Source: a virus
IMG/VR virus record: IMGVR_UViG_3300027969_000043
Span: 104,872 to 168,871 of that record
Strand: one strand, 5' to 3'
DNA length: 64,000 nucleotides
Made by a program: the position numbers and the translations under genes. Shown piece after piece: positions 52,429-59,076 of the stretch; within the stretch, counting starts at the first letter, position 1, and every line of letters starts with the position of its first letter. The notes beneath the pieces are model-generated. The model worked only from the letters and a program-made list of their open reading frames with translations. It had not been told where the DNA came from and searched no databases.

Positions 52429-53121
52429 ATGAAAAAGAAACTATTAAAACAAAAAGAAAGGGCTATCATCGAAAGCTTTGCTAAGAATTTTAATAAAATT
52501 AAAAGACTTGACGAAAATGAAATTAGTGAAGAACCATTAAACGCCACCAATCATTTACAGGTGGGCGATAGATTAGAAAAAATAAATACATCAACACCAG
52601 ACACTTTAACTATTGTAAAAATAGATGGTAATAAACTTTTTATAAAATCAGATGCGGCCAACCACGAATTTCAATGGACTCTAGATAGCGTCGATGATGA
52701 AATTAAAAGAGGTAAATTAAAATGGTTTCCAAAAAATGAATCACTAGATGAAATCAACCTTAAAAAAAGTTTGGCAACCCTAGGGTTAGCAGCAACCATG
52801 ATGGGTGCACCTAAAGACGCTGCAGCTCAAATGCCACAACAACCACAAGGTATAGAAAAATCGGTTGCTAGTGCTCAAGCTTTGGGCTTGCCAGAAGACA
52901 ATCGCAAAGCGGGTAAAGTAGTTATTGATTCTTACACAAGAAATCCTTTTACTGCCGATATGTGGAGCAAAAAAAGCCGTGAAAATCTAAGGTTTTTTAA
53001 AACACTTAAAAAACTTGTTGATTATTATATGGGCGGTGGACAAGTAGACGATTCTGATATTGAAGAATTAGGCGCAATGGTAAAACAATCACCAGTTGCT
53101 ATGGATTTCTTACAAAGATAA
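52429..53121 (+). CDS. Protein with predicted capsid-targeting leader, unknown function
   Basis: 230 residues. Leader MKKKLLKQKERAIIE15-SFAKNF is basic and ends in I-I-E. Residues 45-95 form a small beta domain (LQVGDRLEKINTSTPDTL). At about 115-140 an Ala/Met/Pro-rich segment (LATLGLAATMMGAPKDAAAQ) resembles a signal or hydrophobic helix. The C-terminal part is helical. Third gene of the nucleotidyltransferase operon, ending at a terminator. Confidence 0.65.
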   Translation: MKKKLLKQKERAIIESFAKNFNKIKRLDENEISEEPLNATNHLQVGDRLEKINTSTPDTLTIVKIDGNKLFIKSDAANHEFQWTLDSVDDEIKRGKLKWFPKNESLDEINLKKSLATLGLAATMMGAPKDAAAQMPQQPQGIEKSVASAQALGLPEDNRKAGKVVIDSYTRNPFTADMWSKKSRENLRFFKTLKKLVDYYMGGGQVDDSDIEELGAMVKQSPVAMDFLQR

Positions 53122-53123
53122 TA

Positions 53124-53149
53124 AAAAAGGGGCCTAAAGCCCCTTTCTT
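53124..53149. terminator. Bidirectional intrinsic terminator
   Basis: Stem AAGGGGC / GCCCCTT with T-rich flanks on both strands, between convergent genes. Confidence 0.87.
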
Positions 53150-53152
53150 ATT

Positions 53153-54493
53153 TTAAAATGGTAATATATTATTCTCGGTAAAATCATCGACGTCCATTAA
53201 ATTTAATCTATCCGCCATTGTAATTTCTCGTATCTCAAACTCTTGGACATTGTTCTCAAAATTAACATCGTACATCATAACCTTTGGCTTATTCTGAATC
53301 AACAATTGCATATCCCCGTCACACTTATGAGCATTGGCCAAAGCCTTGTTAAATGCCAATATCTTTTCTTGAACCTCAATCTGTAATTCAACAGGTGTAT
53401 TACAATTATACTTGCCCCTGAATTGACCATTTTCCAAATATTTGTTTTGAGTACTTACCGTCCTAAAATTATCACCAATACCATATGATGATAATTGACG
53501 ATAGTTTAATTCTAATGTATAACCGTTAATGTGATATATCCCAGCACCACCGTTGTCAATTTTATTGATGTAAGTGGCAACACAATGCTTTTGTGTCATA
53601 CCCTCATATAGAACCTCTCTATTGGTTGTCAATAACTTATACCCAGTCACCTCAGCAAACTTACGATATATCTTGGCAACATTTAATTCACGATGCTCCT
53701 CAAATTCTAATACCGTGTTGGTAATCTCTTTGGACCAATCATTATGCATTTGAACCAATCGCTTAACACTCCAAGAACAATTAACCTTCATATCTAGTGT
53801 TCTGGCCATCTTACACGTATCAACAAACATATGATGTGACATCAATTCTGGCTTGAGGCTCTCGATGTTTGTCAAAACCTGTTTCATCTCCTTCCAAATC
53901 TTAAATGTATCTGTGGCTTGGTATTCTTTAAAATGAGCAATTAAAACCTTGATGACTGGAGCTGGCACCTTGAACTTAAATTTTAAAGCGTCGGTTTGAT
54001 TAAAAAGCTTATTTCTAACAATCGTGTTAAACGCCATGCCTTGTAAAGCTGGTGTCTCAGATATAAATCTTATCCAAGAAAACTTCTTCATAAAGGCCTT
54101 CATTATTGGATGCGTATCGATGCTGTCCCAACTAGCAATATTGCCAACATAAGCACGCAACCCAGCATATGTTAATTGAGAGAATTTACCGTGGCCACGC
54201 TTGCTAGAATACCAAAACTTACCCCCCTTATAAATGATGCTCTCCATTTTCTTTTTTCGGATATACATCTTGTTCGTAATGCTAATACCAACGGTCTCAT
54301 GAAACGTACAAATCTCAAAATCACCATTTTCTTGTGTAAACTTAACAACTCGTGTGATGTAATAACTACCTCGATTGTTGAAATACAAAATCCTAGCCTT
54401 GTACTTGTCTTTCGCGTAAACTTCAAATAGTTTGTCAACCAACGAAGATTTGGACTCCTGTATCAAGGTCCACTCTGGTTTATTTTTTTCCAT
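53153..54493 (-). CDS. PcfJ-like protein
   Basis: 446 residues. The C-terminal third has LLTTNREVLYEGMTQKHCV, then YHINGYTLEL, the pattern of PcfJ-domain proteins that are frequent in Bacteroidota plasmids and phages, with unknown activity. The N-terminal 300 residues are helical and basic. The gene stands alone with a host-type promoter just upstream, so it may be made early, in contrast to its tagged neighbours. Confidence 0.72.
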   Translation of the reverse strand: MEKNKPEWTLIQESKSSLVDKLFEVYAKDKYKARILYFNNRGSYYITRVVKFTQENGDFEICTFHETVGISITNKMYIRKKKMESIIYKGGKFWYSSKRGHGKFSQLTYAGLRAYVGNIASWDSIDTHPIMKAFMKKFSWIRFISETPALQGMAFNTIVRNKLFNQTDALKFKFKVPAPVIKVLIAHFKEYQATDTFKIWKEMKQVLTNIESLKPELMSHHMFVDTCKMARTLDMKVNCSWSVKRLVQMHNDWSKEITNTVLEFEEHRELNVAKIYRKFAEVTGYKLLTTNREVLYEGMTQKHCVATYINKIDNGGAGIYHINGYTLELNYRQLSSYGIGDNFRTVSTQNKYLENGQFRGKYNCNTPVELQIEVQEKILAFNKALANAHKCDGDMQLLIQNKPKVMMYDVNFENNVQEFEIREITMADRLNLMDVDDFTENNILPF

Positions 54494-54514
54494 ATGTAAA
54501 TTGATTTATTTTGG

Positions 54515-54545
54515 CAAATATACCAAAAAAAATCAAATCACCAAA
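54515..54545 (-). promoter_or_regulatory. Host-type promoter for the PcfJ-like gene
   Basis: TTTG, 19 nt, TATATTTG on the minus strand, ending 21 nt before the ATG at 54493. Confidence 0.65.
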
Positions 54546-54546
54546 A

Positions 54547-55026
54547 TTATTTTTTAAGATTTGCATAATATACTATGTAACTCTTTAAACACTTAGATTT
54601 AAAATCTATCCACGTATCCATATTTATCTTAATCCCCAGCCGATTACCCAATTTCAATCCCTCATCCCAAGCAGCAAATTCTTCCTCTAGGCTCGCAACA
54701 ACATAAGAATCCCTACGCATATATCTTTTATCATTGGTTGTTAAATTAACCTCTTCAGCATACGCCGAAGTTGGAAACCGCTTGGTAAACTTCTTCCAAT
54801 TCTTTCTAATTTCGTGATGACCCAACTCATGTAACATCAAATAGGTTTTTATCTCTACACCATATTTACCCTCGATATATATTGATTTTGGCTCATTTAA
54901 GGTTTGTAGGTTCCATTTTATCATGGATACACCCTTGTGATTAAGACTTATGTTAGCATAACCCTCATTAACAGCATATTCAGTTAAATGCCCAATTGCC
55001 CTCTTGTAACTATATCTACCTGCCAA
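54547..55026 (-). CDS. Zinc metallopeptidase-like protein
   Basis: 159 residues from a TTG start, preceded by AAAAGG and an ATATTTAT. LMLHELGHHEIR (HELGH at 66-70) is a HExxH motif, and EEEFAAWDEGLKLG near 113-126 holds possible third-ligand acids. No L-x-E leader is evident. This is one of five HExxH proteins in the window. An ATG start is not available before Met35. Confidence 0.68.
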   Translation of the reverse strand: MAGRYSYKRAIGHLTEYAVNEGYANISLNHKGVSMIKWNLQTLNEPKSIYIEGKYGVEIKTYLMLHELGHHEIRKNWKKFTKRFPTSAYAEEVNLTTNDKRYMRRDSYVVASLEEEFAAWDEGLKLGNRLGIKINMDTWIDFKSKCLKSYIVYYANLKK

Positions 55027-55038
55027 AACCTTTTTTTT

Positions 55039-55046
55039 ATAAATAT
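55039..55046 (-). promoter_or_regulatory. Late-type promoter motif
   Basis: ATATTTAT on the minus strand, 12 nt before the TTG start at 55026. Confidence 0.5.
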
Positions 55047-55132
55047 CCAGTATATCTATATTAACATGTGAAGGTCAAACAAGCTCTGCAATTTACACTT
55101 CCAAAAGCAGGTACGGCGACATCGCCAGCTAC

Positions 55133-55735
55133 CTAGATGGAGCCAGGACCGACGTAATTAAATCTAAACTCTGGGTTGACCCAAACATTTCCACCACCAG
55201 TTATCTTGGCTGTTCTATCTATTATCAGCTGTCTAACAGCTACCGCATCTGGACTAAATGCACTGCCATCAGATGGTCTTAAATATTTCTTGGCCTCCTC
55301 TTTAGGGAATTCAACAAACTTTCCACCATCCATTACAGCAAATGAATATTGAGACCCCGTAGGATATATAGGCAAATACAAACCACTCTTGCCAGTCTCT
55401 AACATATCAAAACCCTCTAATCTTTCATATGTGCCACGGCGTTGACCAGGCTCCGACTCAATACCCTTGCGCTCCTGAGCCCTGCGATACGTATCTAACC
55501 ATGGAAACATAAACATTGTATGCTTATATAATTTACCATACATAGGATTGGGCATCTTGCCCTCTGGGGTAACAAGGTTCTTATTCATGTTGCTATCCAT
55601 GCTAGCAACATAATACGCTGTACCAGTTGTCATCTTGCCAAATCCCTGAGCCAAAAACTCAAAAAGGTCTGTATAACTACCTTCGTTTAAAATAGCCTCA
55701 GAAATTAAATCATTTAAAATTTTTTGTATTTTCAT
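55133..55735 (-). CDS. Protein with double L-x-E leader, unknown function
   Basis: 200 residues. MKIQKILNDLISE13-A then ILNE18-G give two tandem matches to the processing motif. The body (GKMTTGTAYYVASMDSNMNKNL; YLPIYPTGSQYSFAVMDGGKF) is beta/alpha and not recognised. First of three adjacent tagged genes sharing conserved intergenic repeats. Probably head-packaged. Confidence 0.68.
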   Translation of the reverse strand: MKIQKILNDLISEAILNEGSYTDLFEFLAQGFGKMTTGTAYYVASMDSNMNKNLVTPEGKMPNPMYGKLYKHTMFMFPWLDTYRRAQERKGIESEPGQRRGTYERLEGFDMLETGKSGLYLPIYPTGSQYSFAVMDGGKFVEFPKEEAKKYLRPSDGSAFSPDAVAVRQLIIDRTAKITGGGNVWVNPEFRFNYVGPGSI

Positions 55736-55748
55736 AACTTTTTTTTAT

Positions 55749-55756
55749 ATAAATAT
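55749..55756 (-). promoter_or_regulatory. Late-type promoter motif
   Basis: ATATTTAT on the minus strand, 13 nt before the start at 55735. Confidence 0.5.
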
Positions 55757-55760
55757 ACGG

Positions 55761-55800
55761 AAAAATCCCCCAGAAAAAATTTTTTAAAAGGGGGGTACCA
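55761..55800. repeat. Intergenic repeat R1
   Basis: Copy of the CCCAGAAAAAA-TTTTTT-AAAAGGGGGGTACC family, just upstream of the 55133-55735 gene. Confidence 0.6.
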
Positions 55801-55807
55801 CACCTTT

Positions 55808-56560
55808 TTATTTAATCTTTATATGTTCAACAACCTTGATATTATCCGTATTAAATATTATGTATTCATAATCCTGATAGTCAAACCCATCATATCCACA
55901 CTTTTTAAAAAATAACGACATGTCTTTTTCGTACTCCGCAGTTTTGTAATTAAACGCAAATATAAGAAAATCATTAATGCTCTTATCTGTGTTTTTTTTC
56001 AAATCATATAATATCTCGGTGTTTTTATCACCACCCTTTTGGTTGCCTAAAATCTCTTTGACATTAGAAAGAACATCCTGTATTTCTTTATACTCCGCAT
56101 TATTTTTAACACGCATTAACACATCTTCCAGCTTATTGACCAAAAATTTTAAATCATCTAAATCATTGATATCGTAATCCCTTAGATTTTCGTATTTAGG
56201 ATTTGTGTTAATTTCATTCCTAATCTCACTAGTATACTTTAATTTTAATTCAATACTTCTAATAAAATCAGAACTTATCTTTTCATCCAAAGATAATAAC
56301 TTTAAATTTGATTTATCAACTATTGTCATATATGCGCCATAATCCGATGCCTTAAATGGCGTAGAAGCAAAATATATTCCCCACCCATGTATACCCCTAG
56401 AACCACCCTTGATATAATCAGTATGAAATTTGTACCTAAAATCATCACCACAATGATACATGATATCTTGCTTTGAATACTTTCTAGCAATATCTTGAGT
56501 TATATTACTCACCATTTCATTCAAATACCTTCGTAAACTATTTTTTATAATATTTTTCAT
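55808..56560 (-). CDS. ADP-ribosyltransferase-like protein with predicted capsid-targeting leader
   Basis: 250 residues. Leader MKNIIKNSLRRYLNE15-M matches the processing motif. The body opens with DIMYHCGDDFRYKFH, then GIHGWGIYFASTPFKASDYG. It ends with YDGFDYQDYEYIIFNTDNIKV, the order seen in ADP-ribosyltransferase domains of polyvalent phage and plasmid proteins (His, Y-F, and a Q/E-like C-terminal site). T4 Alt, which is injected and ADP-ribosylates host RNA polymerase, is a functional precedent. Target here unknown. Confidence 0.72.
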   Translation of the reverse strand: MKNIIKNSLRRYLNEMVSNITQDIARKYSKQDIMYHCGDDFRYKFHTDYIKGGSRGIHGWGIYFASTPFKASDYGAYMTIVDKSNLKLLSLDEKISSDFIRSIELKLKYTSEIRNEINTNPKYENLRDYDINDLDDLKFLVNKLEDVLMRVKNNAEYKEIQDVLSNVKEILGNQKGGDKNTEILYDLKKNTDKSINDFLIFAFNYKTAEYEKDMSLFFKKCGYDGFDYQDYEYIIFNTDNIKVVEHIKIK

Positions 56561-56565
56561 ACCCT

Positions 56566-56573
56566 ATAAATAT
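56566..56573 (-). promoter_or_regulatory. Late-type promoter motif
   Basis: ATATTTAT on the minus strand, 5 nt before the start at 56560. Confidence 0.5.
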
Positions 56574-56576
56574 CAC

Positions 56577-56617
56577 GAAAAATTTCCCAGAAAAAAATTT
56601 TTAAAAAAGGACCCCCT
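56577..56617. repeat. Intergenic repeat R2
   Basis: Copy of the TTCCCAGAAAAAAATTTTTAAAAAAGG family, directly upstream of the ADP-ribosyltransferase-like gene. Confidence 0.6.
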
Positions 56618-56631
56618 CTTATATTTTAAGT

Positions 56632-56675
56632 CGAAAATTTCCCAGAAAAAAATTTTTTAAAAAGGGGTACCCCTC
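56632..56675. repeat. Intergenic repeat R3
   Basis: Second copy in the same gap, ending in GGGGTACCCC, immediately after the stop of the SprT-like gene. Confidence 0.6.
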
Positions 56676-57380
56676 TTATTTTATCTTTTTACCATCAACA
56701 AATAATTTATTCAACATATCATCACTTATAAGATTAAGCTTAATATTACTACCCAAAATCTTTTGTACAGGAAAATTTCTTAATAACACATTGCTTGATA
56801 ACCAAAAACCACCAGAACCATTAAAAGCATTGGAAATAACCCTTTTTTTATCTTTATACGTGTTCTTATTTATAACAAGTATATAATTTGACCCCCCATC
56901 CTCAAACGTAAAAAATACCAATTCTTTACCCTTGACATGCGAAGATATATCAGGATAATCATCTAACTCTTCACTTACCGTAATATTAAAACCTAATCCC
57001 ATCCCGTTAATCCTATTCATCTCTTTTAAAAATGGTTCGTCATGCTCATGCTCAATACCCTGTTGAGATAAATAAACATGTATCATCTCATGCGCTAACG
57101 TATTCTTAAATTGACTATATGTTAAATCGTAAAACCTAGACATCCTTAAACCACGTATAATTTCTTTACCCGATTCATCTTTCGCATAATATACTGTACC
57201 AATAAGATTTTTATCCATACCCCACCTTATTGGTATTGGCGCTATCTCACCCCCAAATAACAACCCATTTAATCTATTAAATTCTGACGTTAAATTAATA
57301 TCATTAAAATCAATAACATCTTTATCATTAATCGTTTCTAATATCATACGCCTAAATAACTCCTGTATTAACTTTCTCAT
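56676..57380 (-). CDS. SprT-like metallopeptidase with predicted capsid-targeting leader
   Basis: 234 residues from ATG at 57380; a longer frame upstream runs through repeat DNA and is rejected. Leader MRKLIQELFRRMILE15-T matches the processing motif. LAHEMIHVYLSQQ (HEMIH 97-101) with a later HEHDEPF is SprT-like. NDINLTSEFNRLNGLLFGGE aligns with the 39771 protein, so the two are paralogues. It would be packaged and could cut DNA-bound host proteins after injection. Confidence 0.76.
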   Translation of the reverse strand: MRKLIQELFRRMILETINDKDVIDFNDINLTSEFNRLNGLLFGGEIAPIPIRWGMDKNLIGTVYYAKDESGKEIIRGLRMSRFYDLTYSQFKNTLAHEMIHVYLSQQGIEHEHDEPFLKEMNRINGMGLGFNITVSEELDDYPDISSHVKGKELVFFTFEDGGSNYILVINKNTYKDKKRVISNAFNGSGGFWLSSNVLLRNFPVQKILGSNIKLNLISDDMLNKLFVDGKKIK

Positions 57381-57386
57381 ATAAAG

Positions 57387-57394
57387 ATAAATAT
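57387..57394 (-). promoter_or_regulatory. Late-type promoter motif
   Basis: ATATTTAT on the minus strand, 6 nt before the start at 57380. Confidence 0.5.
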
Positions 57395-57395
57395 C

Positions 57396-57440
57396 ACGAA
57401 AAATTCCCAGAAAAAAATTTTTTAAAAAGGGGGTACCCCT
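57396..57440. repeat. Intergenic repeat R4
   Basis: TTCCCAGAAAAAAATTTTTT, A5 and GGGGGTACCCC directly upstream of the SprT-like gene. Confidence 0.6.
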
Positions 57441-57449
57441 ATATGACCT

Positions 57450-57491
57450 TAAAAAAATTCCCAGAAAATTTTTGCGTGAAGGGTCACCCCC
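57450..57491. repeat. Intergenic repeat R5 (diverged)
   Basis: TTCCCAGAAAATTTTTGCG followed by GGGTCACCCCC, a diverged copy next to the G-rich tract. Confidence 0.5.
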
Positions 57492-57507
57492 TATGTGGGG
57501 TGGCATA

Positions 57508-57590
57508 CGGGGGGGTATGTAAGGGGGGTAACGGGGGGAGGGGGTACGGGGGGAGGGGTACCCCTTATATATGGGGGAGGGGTACGTATA
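57508..57590 (+). repeat. G-rich tract, predicted G-quadruplex
   Basis: Plus-strand runs of G7, G6, G6, G5, G6, G4, then G5 and G4 after a CCCC, separated by 1-7 nt, often as GGGGTAC. In an AT-rich genome this is a very strong compositional outlier. It marks the boundary between the two promoter territories. Confidence 0.75.
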
Positions 57591-57591
57591 T

Positions 57592-57625
57592 AAAAAAACC
57601 CCCTTTTGATTTTAAGGGGGTTTTT
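57592..57625. terminator. Bidirectional intrinsic terminator at the region boundary
   Basis: Stem CCCCCTT / AAGGGGG with A7 and T5 flanks, between the G-rich tract and the stop of the 57644-58198 gene. Confidence 0.85.
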
Positions 57626-57643
57626 AGACGTTTTAAGGATACC

Positions 57644-58198
57644 TTATTCAGTTATAAGGTATTCAGTCCCGCAGAACTTAATTAGTGTTATACGGCTAAT
57701 GTATGGGGTTATCATACGGAAATCATCTTCAACGGCTACAAGTCCACGTCCTGCTGTTTTTTTAGGTGTAGGGTTAAAATAGATAGGTGCCCACAAGTCC
57801 ATACTGATAGCCTCAGCCTCAGTAATTTCCTTGCCGTTATGAAAGTAGCCAAGTAATTCAACTGCCTCAGTTTTCAATATCTTTGCGTCTAACATCATTT
57901 CACCCGTTTTAAGTGAACGGATAAGGGTAGTTGATAGCCTTTCTTTGCCCTTCATTTCCTCAGCCTTAAATTCAGTTTCACCCGTTAAATTAATCACTTT
58001 GTTAGTGTAATTGTGGTTAAGGTAGGCATTTTTTACCCTTACAAGTTTTTGAACTTGCTTTGTACCCTTTACAACACGTGAACGGCTATCGTCCACAAAA
58101 TACGTTAAACTAATTGAAGTTGAACGTGTAAAGTCCTTTACTAATTCAGCGAAATTAGCCACACTGATAGGCTGTTGGTTTAATACTGCTGTTTGCAT
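57644..58198 (-). CDS. Hypothetical protein of the early-type region
   Basis: 184 residues, mixed alpha/beta (SISLTYFVDDSRSRVVKGTKQ, KLVRVKNAYLNHNYTNKVINL). Base composition looks less AT-biased than the late genes. A host-type promoter lies 31 nt upstream. Not recognised. First gene to the right of the G-rich boundary. Confidence 0.68.
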   Translation of the reverse strand: MQTAVLNQQPISVANFAELVKDFTRSTSISLTYFVDDSRSRVVKGTKQVQKLVRVKNAYLNHNYTNKVINLTGETEFKAEEMKGKERLSTTLIRSLKTGEMMLDAKILKTEAVELLGYFHNGKEITEAEAISMDLWAPIYFNPTPKKTAGRGLVAVEDDFRMITPYISRITLIKFCGTEYLITE

Positions 58199-58228
58199 TT
58201 TTTGTTGGTTTAATTGTGAAAAGATGAT

Positions 58229-58260
58229 GTAATTTAGTAAAATAAATTCAATATACCAAA
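58229..58260 (-). promoter_or_regulatory. Host-type promoter
   Basis: TTTGGTA, 20-nt spacer, TAAATTAC on the minus strand; weaker -7 box than most. Confidence 0.6.
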
Positions 58261-58261
58261 T

Positions 58262-58489
58262 TTATTTTTTATCATTGTAAATTATAAAAATTGTTGATGT
58301 AATAAATAAAACTAATGAAGTAACCCAACCCCAACACAAAAACCAACCTACGTGCCCTTTATCCATTGCGTGCGCGTATTCGTACATACTGCTTTCACTT
58401 GTCCCAGGTTCAGCACCCAAAATAAATAACGTACATAAACCTAAAACGATAAGGGAAATTTCTTGAGCATAGAAAATAAAATTTTTCAT
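58262..58489 (-). CDS. Two-helix membrane protein, paralogue of 60271-60507
   Basis: 75 residues with two membrane helices (ISLIVLGLCTLFIL; VGWFLCWGWVTSLVLFITSTIFI) enclosing LGAEPGTSESSMYEYAHAMD, a loop almost identical to that of the 60271 protein. The loop conservation suggests a binding function. Small duplicated membrane proteins next to RNA elements are typical of accessory phage regions. No family known. Confidence 0.65.
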   Translation of the reverse strand: MKNFIFYAQEISLIVLGLCTLFILGAEPGTSESSMYEYAHAMDKGHVGWFLCWGWVTSLVLFITSTIFIIYNDKK

Positions 58490-58520
58490 AATTTGAATAG
58501 TTTAATTGTTAAAAGATGAT

Positions 58521-58551
58521 GCAATTTACAAAATAATTTTGATATAGCAAA
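58521..58551 (-). promoter_or_regulatory. Host-type promoter
   Basis: TTTG, 19 nt, TAAATTGC on the minus strand, ahead of the 58262-58489 gene. Confidence 0.6.
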
Positions 58552-58592
58552 TTTATTTTTGAATTATTTTGATATTTTTTTTATTGATATAT

Positions 58593-58650
58593 GTTGCTAA
58601 AATGTTTAGCAATTTGCTAAATTATTTAGTATGCTAATATTTTTAGCATT
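58593..58650. repeat. TGCTAAA iteron-like inverted-repeat cluster
   Basis: At least five TGCTAA(A)/(T)TTAGCA units in about 58 bp, forming nested palindromes (TGCTAAAATGTTTAGCA, TTTAGCAATTTGCTAAA, ATGCTAA...TTAGCAT). The last serves as terminator-like hairpin of small RNA copy A. Confidence 0.5.
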
Positions 58651-58701
58651 ATAGGGTGCGTTGGAGTATACTTCCCGATTTGTAGTCGTCTGTGCCTTTG
58701 C
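58631..58701 (-). ncRNA. Small RNA family copy A
   Basis: Predicted transcript after promoter 58706-58737. Core GGGAAGTATACTCC (58663-58676 as complement). This copy ends in an ATGCTAA hairpin instead of the T tract and is the most diverged 3' end. Confidence 0.6.
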
Positions 58702-58705
58702 ATAG

Positions 58706-58737
58706 CAAAGGTAAGGAAAGCAATTGATATAAACAAA
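58706..58737 (-). promoter_or_regulatory. Promoter of small RNA copy A
   Basis: TTTG, 20 nt, TACCTTTG. An inverted repeat CCTTTGC-TAT-GCAAAGG spans the -7 box and expected start. Confidence 0.7.
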
Positions 58738-58823
58738 TTTATTTTGAATTATTTTTAAATTATTTTAAATAAAAAAAATCAGGATATAGAAATATCCCGA
58801 TTTATCCTTATACAATATAAACC

Positions 58824-58958
58824 CTAATTAAAACGATTGTTGCGTCGTGTCATTTTGTCCCACGACTGATTGCCGTGACAACCATATCCAGCACGACAAG
58901 ATGAACCAAAGATAGCGATTGAACCAAGCAATACCAAAGCAAATAATAATTTTTTCAT
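58824..58958 (-). CDS. Small lipoprotein (44 aa)
   Basis: ATG at 58958 opens a 44-residue frame. MKKLLFALVLLGSIAIFGSSC is a lipoprotein signal (quoted here as two parts: hydrophobic LLFALVLLGSIAIF and lipobox GSSC21), followed by RAGYGCHGNQSWDK and a basic tail. A perfect host-type promoter precedes it. Many phage and plasmid accessory regions carry such lipoproteins. Function unknown. Confidence 0.65.
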   Translation of the reverse strand: MKKLLFALVLLGSIAIFGSSCRAGYGCHGNQSWDKMTRRNNRFN

Positions 58959-58988
58959 TTTTAAAAGTTTAATTGTTAATTGATAATG

Positions 58989-59020
58989 CAAATATAGGAC
59001 AATAAATTCAAACTACCAAA
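58989..59020 (-). promoter_or_regulatory. Host-type promoter of the 44-aa lipoprotein gene
   Basis: TTTGGTAG, 20 nt between boxes, TATATTTG; ends 30 nt before the ATG. Confidence 0.75.
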
Positions 59021-59040
59021 TTTATTTTTAAAAAGATTTA

Positions 59041-59072
59041 TTTGTTTATTTGAAATTAATTTTGTATTATTG
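59041..59072 (+). promoter_or_regulatory. Host-type promoter giving a nearly leaderless mRNA
   Basis: TTTG, 20 nt, TATTATTG, then the ATG at 59077 only 4 nt after the -7 box. Confidence 0.6.
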
Positions 59073-59076
59073 CTGA

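Noticed and set aside
57381-57506. N-terminal extension of the SprT-like frame
   Set aside because: It translates repeats R4 and R5 twice (GTPFLKNFFLGIF-like peptides) and would place the late motif inside the gene. ATG 57380 gives a clean leader.
57443-57685. Plus-strand frame of 80 codons across the G-rich tract
   Set aside because: Low-complexity Gly/Arg/Tyr translation of G runs, crosses a terminator and has no promoter or start signal.
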